This document shows, one piece after another, positions 1 through 6,944 of a stretch of DNA of 64,000 bases. The stretch's first letter is position 1; the number at the start of each line of letters is the position of its first letter. Source of the stretch: Bog-532 sp963805255 (GTDB taxonomy: Bacteria; Actinomycetota; Actinomycetes; Streptosporangiales; Streptosporangiaceae); contig CAWDTK010000015.1 of assembly GCA_963805255.1 (NCBI GenBank), positions 248,001 to 312,000 on the forward strand, in the 5' to 3' direction. The notes under the pieces were generated by a model. That model was given only the letters and a program-made list of their open reading frames with translations, did not search any database and was not told the DNA's origin. The position numbers and the translations under genes are program-made.

Positions 1-1349
1 GCGGCGCGGCGCATGCCGGGCGGCAGTCCCGGCATGTTACCCAGCCCGCCGCCGAGAAGCTGCCTCATCTGCTTCTGACCCTCGAGGAAGTTCTGGATGA
101 GCGCGCTCACCTGACCCGGAGTGACACCGGACCCGCCCGCTATCCGCGCCCGCCGGGAGCCATTGATGATCTTGGGGTTGCGCCGCTCCTCCGGCGTCAT
201 CGACTGGACGATCGCGGTGGCCCGGTCCAGGTCCTTGTCGTTGACCTGGCTGAGCAGCTCCTTGTTGCGCCCCGCCCCGGGCAGCATGCCGAGCAGGTTG
301 CCGATCGGCCCCAGCTTGCGGACCATCTGGATCTGCTCGACGAAGTCCTCGAGGGTGAAGCCCTCACCGGAGACGAGCCGATCGGCGAGGGCGGCCGTCT
401 GGTCCTCGTCGAAGGCCTTTTCCGCCTGCTCGATCAGGGTAAGCATGTCGCCCATGTCGAGGATGCGGGACGCCATCCGGTCGGGGTGGAAGACGTCGAA
501 GTCCTCGAGCTTCTCCCCGGCGGACGCGAACATGATGGGGCGCCCGGTGAGCTGCGTGATCGACAGGGCGGCACCGCCGCGCGCGTCACCGTCGAGCTTG
601 GTGAGCACCACCCCGTCGTAACCGACGCCGTCCAGGAACGCCTGCGCCGTGGCCACGGCATCCTGGCCGATCATTGCGTCCACGACAAAGAGGATCTCGT
701 CCGGCTGGACCGCGGCCCGGATCGCCACGGCCTGCCGCATCATCTCCTCGTCAATGCCCAGGCGGCCCGCCGTGTCGATGATGATCATGTTCTGCTGCCG
801 CCGCTGGGCCTCCTCCAGGGACCGGCGGGCTACCGCAACCGGGTCGCCGACGCCGTTGCCCGGCTCGGGCGCGTAGACCGGCACGCCGGCGCGCTCGCCC
901 AGGACCTGGAGTTGCTGCACGGCGTTGGGGCGCTGAAGGTCGGCGGCGACGAGCATCGGCGTGTTGCCCTGCTGGCGCAGCCACAGGGCCAGCTTGCCGG
1001 CCAGCGTCGTCTTACCGGAACCCTGCAGGCCGGCCAGCATGATGATGGTGGGCGGGACCTTGGCGAACCGCAGCCTGCGGGTCTCGCCCCCGAGGACGTC
1101 GATCAGTTCCTCGTGGACGATCTTGATGACCTGCTGCGCCGGGTTCAGCGCGCCGGAAACCTCCGCGCCGCTCGCCCGCTCCTTGACCCGGGCGATGAAC
1201 GCCCTGACGACCGGGAGTGCGACGTCGGCCTCGAGCAGCGCGATGCGTATCTCGCGCGCGGTCGCGTCGATATCGGCAGCCGACAGCCGCCCCTTGCCCC
1301 GCAGGGAGGAAAAGACCTGTGTGAGCCGTTCGGAGAGGGTTTCGAACAC
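1..1349 (-). CDS. ffh: Signal recognition particle protein Ffh, 3' end beyond the window
   Basis: SRP54-type GTPase that binds signal peptides and 4.5S RNA and docks on FtsY. Reading leftwards from a GTG at 1349 the product begins VFETLSERLTQVFSSLRGKG, the usual Ffh N-domain. It continues through the P-loop GLQGSGKTT, the intact G3 motif DTAGRLGID, TKLDGDARGG, and the Met-rich M domain (LLGMLPG, PGLPPGMRR). About 449 residues are visible and the C-terminal tail is cut by the window edge. The GTG is chosen because it gives the standard N-terminus; GAGGAT lies about 11 bases upstream. Its receptor gene ftsY lies 4.3 kb upstream in the same orientation, with glnD-glnB between, as is common in actinobacteria. 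Confidence 0.95.
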   Translation of the reverse strand, partial: MFETLSERLTQVFSSLRGKGRLSAADIDATAREIRIALLEADVALPVVRAFIARVKERASGAEVSGALNPAQQVIKIVHEELIDVLGGETRRLRFAKVPPTIIMLAGLQGSGKTTLAGKLALWLRQQGNTPMLVAADLQRPNAVQQLQVLGERAGVPVYAPEPGNGVGDPVAVARRSLEEAQRRQQNMIIIDTAGRLGIDEEMMRQAVAIRAAVQPDEILFVVDAMIGQDAVATAQAFLDGVGYDGVVLTKLDGDARGGAALSITQLTGRPIMFASAGEKLEDFDVFHPDRMASRILDMGDMLTLIEQAEKAFDEDQTAALADRLVSGEGFTLEDFVEQIQMVRKLGPIGNLLGMLPGAGRNKELLSQVNDKDLDRATAIVQSMTPEERRNPKIINGSRRARIAGGSGVTPGQVSALIQNFLEGQKQMRQLLGGGLGNMPGLPPGMRRA

Positions 1350-1513
1350 GTTTCTATGCCATCCTCACGCGTCCCAAGACGGGAACAACGAACTTGCCTT
1401 GCCCGTCGGGCAGGCATCCGGCCGGGCCGGAGTTGCCCGCTTGTCCAGACATAAAGGCTATCCGGTTCCCCTGGCAGGCCGACCGTAGCGCGGGCATACG
1501 AAGAAAATCTCTT

Positions 1514-1559
1514 ACCGGCCCAACGAGTCCCGGGCCACCAGGCCCGGCGAGCGGCCGGT
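1514..1559. repeat. Dispersed element copy A, nested hairpin 1
   Basis: Outer arms ACCGGCC (1514-1520) and GGCCGGT (1553-1559) enclose inner arms CCGGGCC (1530-1536) and GGCCCGG (1541-1547) around an ACCA loop. The same two-level hairpin recurs at 16278-16321 and 35085-35129. It sits in the glnD-ffh spacer and runs directly into the 80-bp tandem array. It could be a transcription-end structure, a REP-like mobile element or a structured RNA; the sequence alone does not decide. Confidence 0.8.
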
Positions 1560-1856
1560 GTCACGGCGGGCACCGCAGCCGGGGCGCGAAGCGCAGCGGG
1601 GGGTCCGGGGGGTCGCCCCCCCCGGGCAAAACGGCCGGTGTCACGGCGGGCACCGCAGCCGGGGCGCGAAGCGCAGCGGGGGGTCCGGGGGGTCCCCCCC
1701 CCGGACAAAACGGCCGGTGTCACGGCGGGCACCGCAGCCGGGGCGCGAAGCGCAGCGGGGGGTCCGGGGGGTCCCCCCCCCGGGCAGAACGGCCGGTGTC
1801 ACGGCGGGCACCGCAGGCGGGGCGCGAAGCGCAGCGGGGGGTCGCCCCCCAGGCAG
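1553..1856. repeat. Four-copy ~80-bp tandem array of the dispersed element
   Basis: Four near-identical units begin at 1553, 1633, 1712 and 1791 (periods 80, 79, 79). Each runs GGCCGGTGTCACGGCGGGC, then GGGGCGCGAAGCGCAGCGGG, then a second hairpin made of a G-run and a C-run. The last unit is shortened. Units 3 and 4 are read through by the 3' end of glnD, whose stop codon lies in the array at 1720. The body is the same module that follows hairpin 1 in the copies near 16.3 and 35.1 kb. Confidence 0.9.
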
Positions 1857-4068
1857 CACAGCCAACACAATAATATAACGATGCCAGGGCGCCGAGGACG
1901 GCCTCGACGGTCGCTCGGCGGATGGTTTTGTCGGTCAGCGGCTTCCCTGATTCGTCGGCAACGTAAAAGACGTCGACCGCCTCGGCGCCGAGCGTTTCCA
2001 CCCGCGCCGAACGCAGGTCGAGGCCGCAGCCGCCCAGCGCCCGGCCGACCCGCCAGAGCAGGCCGGGCTCGTCGTGGGCCCGGACCTCCACGACCGTCGC
2101 GGTCAGCGAGGCGTCATCAACGAGCGTCACCTTGGGTGGGGCGACCATCGCGCCGCGCGGCCGGGCGGCGCGCGCCCGGCGCTCCAGGCGCTCCTCGACG
2201 TCGAGGCGGCCCTCCAGTATCCGGCGCAGGTCGCTGGCGACCAGCGCGGTATCCGGCGGGTCACCGTACTCGGGCACGACGTTGAAGACGGCGACCGCGG
2301 TGGGCCCGACCGACGTGGCGTTGGCGCCCCGGACCGTCAGCCGGTGCGAGGCGAGCACACCGGCGGACCGCCATAGCAGGCCCGGCCGGTCCGGGCCCAC
2401 GACCGTCACCTCGTCGCCCTTGATGACGGCGGCCGGGCCGCCCTCCTTGGCCAGCGCGAGCTGATCCTCGCGCAACGGCCTGGCGCGGGGCGGCGGATCG
2501 CCGGCCAGCACCGCAGCCACCCTCTTGACCAGGTCGGAGATGAGACCGGCCTTCCAGTCGTTCCAGGCGGCAGGCCCGGTAGCCATCCCGTCCGCCGCCG
2601 CCAGCGCGTGCAGCAGTTCCAGCAGCGGCAGGCCGCCTACGGTCCGTGCGACCTGCTCGACGGTTACCGGGTCGTCCAGGTCGCGCCGGGTCGCGATCAT
2701 GGGCAGCAGCAGATGATGGCGTGCCGCCTGCGCGACCAGCTCGGCGTCCGCGTCGGAAAAGCCGACCCGATGGGCCACGTCACGTGCGACGACCTCGCCG
2801 CTGACACTGTGGTCTCCGGGCCACCCCTTGCCGAGGTCGTGCAGCAGGGCGGCGAGCAGCAGCAGGTCGGGGCGGGCGACATCCCGGGTCAGGGCGGCCG
2901 CGTACGCTGCGCACTCCACGAGGTGACGGTCGACGGTGAAGGTGTGCAGCGGGTTACGCTGCGGCCTGTTCCGCACCCGTTCCCAGTCCGGGATCAGCAC
3001 GGTCACCAGACCCTCCTGGTCGAGCGCCTCCCAGACGCCGATCGCAGCGTGCCCGGCCCCGAGCAGGGAGATCAGCGCGTCACGGGCGTCCGCGGGCCAG
3101 GGCACCGGAAGCGGCGGGCAGTCCGCCAGGCGGGCCAGGGCACGGGGGGCCAGTGGCCGTCCCGCCTGGGCCGCGGCCGCCGCCGCTCGCAGGACCAGGA
3201 CCGGATCGGTCACCGGATCGGCGGCGCGGGCCAGCACCACCTCGCCGTCCTGCTCGACCACACCGTCGGCGAGCGGGCGGCGCTCCAGCTTCCGCCGCCG
3301 TAGCCGCCGGCCCGCGGCCCGTTCGGCTTGCCGGAAGGCGTGATCGACGGCATAGGCCACAGTGCGCCCGGCGCCCGCGAGTTCGCGAAGCAGCGCGTCC
3401 CCGTCCAGCAGGCCGGCGGCGCGCGCCACCTCGTCATGCTCCTCGAGGACCAGCCGGTCGGAGGCGCGCCCGGTGATCTCGTGCAGGATGTGCCGGGCGT
3501 CAAGGATCGCCTCGTATGCGGCGCGGACGCGAGGGCCGGGGGCCGAGGCGACCCAGGCGGCCGCGATGGCCTGGATCGCGTGCACGTCCCGCAGGCCGCC
3601 CCTGGCCTCCTTGAGGTCGGGCTCGAGCAGGAAGGCCAGCTCGCCGAAGATCCTGGCCCGTTCGTTATGGAGGTCGCGCAGCTCGGCTAGCCTGGTCCGG
3701 GCCCCGGCCCGCCAGTCCTCCAGGGCACCCTCGCGCAACTGGGTTGTCAGGGCGGGGTCGCCCGCGACGTGCCGGGCACTGAGCAGCCCGAGGGCGACCT
3801 TGATGTCAGCCCGCGCGACACGGCGGGCCTGGGGGACGGTCCGCACGGCGTGGTCCAGTCGCGCCCCGGAGTCCCAGACCGGATACCAGATCCGGTCCGC
3901 GATCGACGCGATGCCCTCGCGCCCGGCGTGCAGCAGGAGGACGTCGAGGTCGCTGCCGGGCAACAGCTCGCGGCGACCGTAGCCGCCCACCGCGACCAGG
4001 GCCACGCCGGGCTCGGCCCCCAGCATGCCCGGCGAGCCACCGATCCGTCTCGGTAGTCCTACGAGCAC
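1720..4068 (-). CDS. glnD: PII uridylyl/adenylyltransferase GlnD, with frameshifted N-terminus and repeat-derived C-terminus
   Basis: Bifunctional nucleotidyl-transferring/removing enzyme that modifies PII in response to glutamine. Seen: nucleotidyltransferase motif VGGYGRRELLPGSDLDVLLL near the N-terminus, HD-domain motif AALLHDLGKG, and two C-terminal ACT domains (VVGPDRPGLLWR, RAHDEPGLLWR). The frame opens at GTG 4068, but normal N-terminal sequence (MTSFAADRARRTTETDRWLAG) is read from ATG 4090 in another frame. It joins the main frame at about 4027 if one base is skipped, so this is a frameshift, a sequencing error or a real shortened start. The last ~45 residues, after LGALASLYYC, are translated from the 80-bp repeat array and are not GlnD-like. 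glnB lies immediately upstream. Confidence 0.85.
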   Translation of the reverse strand: MLVGLPRRIGGSPGMLGAEPGVALVAVGGYGRRELLPGSDLDVLLLHAGREGIASIADRIWYPVWDSGARLDHAVRTVPQARRVARADIKVALGLLSARHVAGDPALTTQLREGALEDWRAGARTRLAELRDLHNERARIFGELAFLLEPDLKEARGGLRDVHAIQAIAAAWVASAPGPRVRAAYEAILDARHILHEITGRASDRLVLEEHDEVARAAGLLDGDALLRELAGAGRTVAYAVDHAFRQAERAAGRRLRRRKLERRPLADGVVEQDGEVVLARAADPVTDPVLVLRAAAAAAQAGRPLAPRALARLADCPPLPVPWPADARDALISLLGAGHAAIGVWEALDQEGLVTVLIPDWERVRNRPQRNPLHTFTVDRHLVECAAYAAALTRDVARPDLLLLAALLHDLGKGWPGDHSVSGEVVARDVAHRVGFSDADAELVAQAARHHLLLPMIATRRDLDDPVTVEQVARTVGGLPLLELLHALAAADGMATGPAAWNDWKAGLISDLVKRVAAVLAGDPPPRARPLREDQLALAKEGGPAAVIKGDEVTVVGPDRPGLLWRSAGVLASHRLTVRGANATSVGPTAVAVFNVVPEYGDPPDTALVASDLRRILEGRLDVEERLERRARAARPRGAMVAPPKVTLVDDASLTATVVEVRAHDEPGLLWRVGRALGGCGLDLRSARVETLGAEAVDVFYVADESGKPLTDKTIRRATVEAVLGALASLYYCVGCAAWGATPRCASRPACGARRDTGRSARGGDPPDPPLRFAPRLRCPP

Positions 4069-4125
4069 GGTCCGCAGCGAACGACGTCATCAAAGCCACA
4101 AGGTTCCCCGGACGGCAGGATCGGT

Positions 4126-4464
4126 CTAGATCGCGTCGGGACCGCGTTCCCCCGTGCGAACTCTGACAACCGAGTCGACGGGCACCGCCCACACCTTCCC
4201 GTCGCCAATCCGGCCGGTCTGCGCGGCCTTCACGATGACGCCGATGAGATCGTCGACGTCCTCATCGTCACAGAGCACCTCGACCCGGACCTTGGGCACG
4301 AGGTCAATCTGGTACTCGGCGCCCCGGTACACCTCGGTATGCCCGCGTTGCCTGCCGTAACCGCTCGCCTCGACCACAGTCATGCCGTGCACCCCGAAGG
4401 CCTGCAGCGCGGCTTTGACGTCGTCCAGCTTGAACGGCTTGATGACCGCGGTGACGAGCTTCAT
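4126..4464 (-). CDS. glnB: Nitrogen regulatory protein PII
   Basis: 112-aa PII signal protein that senses ATP/ADP and 2-oxoglutarate and is modified by GlnD. Seen: the N-terminus MKLVTAVIKPFKLDDVK, the T-loop GRQRGHTEVYRGAEY with the modifiable tyrosine at residue 51, and the C-terminal signature GRIGDGKVWAVPVD. Length is exactly typical. AAAGGGTGG lies just upstream of the ATG. glnD begins 35-60 bases downstream, so the two are likely co-transcribed. An ammonium transporter gene, the usual first gene of this operon in actinobacteria, is absent here. A GlnR-like site lies upstream. Confidence 0.97.
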   Translation of the reverse strand: MKLVTAVIKPFKLDDVKAALQAFGVHGMTVVEASGYGRQRGHTEVYRGAEYQIDLVPKVRVEVLCDDEDVDDLIGVIVKAAQTGRIGDGKVWAVPVDSVVRVRTGERGPDAI

Positions 4465-4562
4465 ACGACCACCCTTTCGCTCTCCTGGCAGGTACTTTCC
4501 GCCGTAGGAGTTTCCGGAGGCGTGCCGGAATGTATCGGCAGCGTGAAACCGGAGGGGTTTAT

Positions 4563-4578
4563 GTTACGTACACGTTTC
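4563..4578 (-). promoter_or_regulatory. Possible GlnR box upstream of glnB
   Basis: On the minus strand the bases read GAAAC-GTGTAC-GTAAC, the two half-site types known for actinobacterial GlnR (GAAAC and GTNAC) at the expected 6-base spacing. It lies about 100 bases upstream of the glnB start. Only one pair of half-sites is present, so binding is an inference. Confidence 0.4.
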
Positions 4579-4641
4579 CTAGCATCTGACCCGCTTCAGT
4601 GCGAGCCGGCCCGCACCGGAACACCTCAGGACAAAAACGGC

Positions 4642-5040
4642 TCATGGGTGAGCGGCAGAGAATGAGCGGCAGAGAAACCGGCGGCGCGGGACCCGGAACT
4701 GACGGGGAGACGCGAAAACGGATGGACCGCTGGACGCAGCCTCGGGGGACGAGGCGGTGACGGGTGCGGTGACGGGCGCGGTGACGGGCGCGGTGAGCGG
4801 CATCACCGGTGCGGTACCGGCCCGGTTCCTGGCGTGCGCACGGCCGCGCAGCCGGCGCACCTCCTCGTAGCGCGTGGCCCGCTCTTCCAGCAGCCGGAAT
4901 AGCTCCTTCTCGACGCGGGCACAGAAGCCCCGCACGTCGTCCTCGTCGAGCCCGCGGCGGCCCAGGCGCGCCTGGCGGAATGACATCGAGTGAACGTACC
5001 CGGGAGTCAGCCGGTCCCGATTCGGCGGCCGTAATGTCAT
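4642..5040 (-). CDS. Short DivIVA-domain protein
   Basis: 132 aa. The N-terminal part LTPGYVHSMSFRQARLGRRG followed by LDEDDVRGFCARVEKELFRLLEE matches short actinobacterial proteins with a single DivIVA-type membrane/coiled-coil motif, then a charged helix to about residue 70. The C-terminal half is low-complexity: a 12-bp tandem repeat (about 4754-4800) encodes repeated Ala-Pro-Val-Thr, then a basic tail. Start ATG 5040 has GGGAG six bases upstream and keeps the whole motif. A role in polar growth or septation is inferred from the family. The unusual tail may be repeat-driven and not functional. Confidence 0.7.
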   Translation of the reverse strand: MTLRPPNRDRLTPGYVHSMSFRQARLGRRGLDEDDVRGFCARVEKELFRLLEERATRYEEVRRLRGRAHARNRAGTAPVMPLTAPVTAPVTAPVTASSPEAASSGPSVFASPRQFRVPRRRFLCRSFSAAHP

Positions 5041-5643
5041 CGGGGGCTCCCAACATGGGTCTTCGGCGTGGGTCCGGCCGGCGACCGGCCGGAAAGCACC
5101 AGCGTGACGGCGACTTCGGCGGGGCCGGCCGGGAAGACGCGTGGACGTGGGCTTCGGTCCGGGCGATGGCCGGGACGCGGGCGACCGTTACGGCGCCGTG
5201 ACGGGACGCCGCAGTGAGCGCTCGGGCACCGGCTGTAGCGCCAGGCCGACGGGGCCTGCGCGATTCACCACGGTGCGTGTCGGCGCGCGCACCGGGCGGG
5301 GTCACACTCAGGCGCTGGGCATCCATGGCGATTTTCTCCGGGGATGACATCGGCTAGGGCCCGTCGACGGCATCATAACGGATTGGGCTGCCTTTTAAGC
5401 CAAAAAATGGCCGGAAATTTGCGGATCCGGCCAAACGGTGACTGTCAATTTGTGAAACACATTTGCGTTATCACCAAGTAAGCATATGGCGTGATCGCGC
5501 GGCATCCCTGTATCGGTATCGGTGCAGCTAATGTGATAAGGTCTATTACGGTCGATTTGCACCGCTATAACGGCCGCGTTTCGGGGCGTATGCCCGTATA
5601 TGCGACGGAGCACCGCCGGATCCGGGCCGGACCGAAAAGCCGC
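5041..5643. other. Intergenic region, AT-richer than surroundings
   Basis: About 600 bases with no convincing gene. The stretch 5380-5600 is clearly lower in G+C than the rest of the window and contains runs such as AAAAAA and several AT-rich hexamers. It probably carries the promoter of the DivIVA-domain gene and sequences downstream of ftsY. A 72-codon minus-strand frame at 5395-5613 has no recognisable domain and is not called. Confidence 0.6.
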
Positions 5644-6834
5644 CTAGGCCGCCAGGATCGCGTCCACGAATGTGGCCGGGTCAAACGGCGCCAGGTCATC
5701 TGGGCCCTCGCCCAGCCCCACCAGCTTCACGGGCACGCCCAGCTCGCGCTGGACGGCGACCACGATCCCGCCCTTGGCGGTGCCGTCCAGCTTCGTGAGG
5801 ACGATGCCCGTGATGTCCACGACCTCGGCGAACACCCGCGCCTGCCGCAGCCCGTTCTGACCGGTGGTCGCGTCCAGGACGAGCAGCACCTCATCGACCG
5901 GGGTCCGCTTCTCGATGACGCGCTTGACCTTGCCGAGCTCATCCATCAGGCCGGTCTTGGTATGCAGGCGGCAGGCCGTGTCCACGAGCACGACGTCGAC
6001 GCCGAGCTCGATCCCTTCCTTGACCGAGTCGAAGGCGACGCTGGCCGGGTCCGCCCCCGCACGGTCGGCCCGCACCGTCCGGGCGCCGACCCGCTCGCCC
6101 CACGTCTGCAGCTGGTCAACGGCGGCCGCGCGGAACGTGTCGGCGGCGCCGAGCAGCACGGTCTCGCCGTCGCCCACCAGCACGCGGGCCAGCTTCCCGC
6201 AGGTGGTGGTCTTGCCCGTGCCGTTCACGCCGACCATCAGCACGACCGCGGGGATGCCGTCGTGGCGCTGCGTGCGCAGGGAGCGGTCCATGTCCTCACC
6301 GATCTGGGCGATCAGCTCGGCCCGCAACAGGGCGCGAACCTCGTCGATGCCCCGGACGCCGAGCACCTTCACCTTGGTCCGCAGGTCATCGACGATCTGC
6401 CGGGCCGGGACCACGCCGACGTCGGCGGTGATGAGAACCTCCTCGATCTCATCCCACGTGTCGTCGTCGAGCCGGTCCCGCGACAGCAGCCCGAGCAGCA
6501 CGGCGCCAACGGACGACTGCGAGCGCGACAGGCGGTCCCGGAGCCGGATGAGCCGTCCCGCCGATGGCGGCGGCTTCTCGATCTCCGGGGCGGGCGGCGG
6601 CGCCGGCTGGCGCGGCGGCGCCGTCGGGGCGATGACCGCCTGCGCGGACTCCGCTGCGCCCCGCCCCGGTACCTGCAGCTCGGGTTCCCCCGGCGCCTCG
6701 GGCGGCGAAACGACCTCGGTGGGAGGCGCCACGCCGCGGCGGCGCCGTGGCCGGACGAGGAGCAGCCAGCTCATCTCGGCGACGACGGCGACGAAAAAGA
6801 CCGCCAGGACAATGATGAGAATTAGAGTTTCCAT
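5644..6834 (-). CDS. ftsY: SRP receptor GTPase FtsY, with altered G3 motif
   Basis: 396 aa. Residues ~4-27 form one membrane segment, as in actinobacterial FtsY, followed by a basic and Pro-rich linker to ~90, then the N domain and G domain. Motifs: P-loop GVNGTGKTTTCGKL, TKLDGTAKGG, and the C-terminal GLGEGPDDLAPFDP. The G3 motif, nearly invariant DTAGRLHTK in SRP GTPases, here reads DTACRLHTK: codon TGC at 5973-5971 replaces the glycine. Everything else is intact, so this is either a base error or a real, potentially damaging change. The gene follows smc after about 100 bases. Confidence 0.95.
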   Translation of the reverse strand: METLILIIVLAVFFVAVVAEMSWLLLVRPRRRRGVAPPTEVVSPPEAPGEPELQVPGRGAAESAQAVIAPTAPPRQPAPPPAPEIEKPPPSAGRLIRLRDRLSRSQSSVGAVLLGLLSRDRLDDDTWDEIEEVLITADVGVVPARQIVDDLRTKVKVLGVRGIDEVRALLRAELIAQIGEDMDRSLRTQRHDGIPAVVLMVGVNGTGKTTTCGKLARVLVGDGETVLLGAADTFRAAAVDQLQTWGERVGARTVRADRAGADPASVAFDSVKEGIELGVDVVLVDTACRLHTKTGLMDELGKVKRVIEKRTPVDEVLLVLDATTGQNGLRQARVFAEVVDITGIVLTKLDGTAKGGIVVAVQRELGVPVKLVGLGEGPDDLAPFDPATFVDAILAA

Positions 6835-6876
6835 GACGTTCTCAGTCTCCCAGTCCGCTGTGCCCCTCAGACTACG

Positions 6877-6944
6877 GGGCCGGATCTCACGCTGGGCCGG
6901 ACCTCATGCGGGGCCGGATGTCACGCACGGCCGGAGGTCAGGCC
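6877..6944. repeat. 17-bp tandem repeat at the smc stop
   Basis: Four imperfect copies of GGGCCGGATCTCACGCT begin at 6877, 6894, 6911 and 6928. The smc stop codon (6938-6940) is inside the fourth copy, so the array occupies the smc-ftsY spacer and the last codons of smc. Confidence 0.8.

Noticed and set aside
1394..2285. Several long plus-strand frames over the 80-bp array
   Set aside because: Repeat-driven frames antisense to glnD; identical peptides repeat in each frame.
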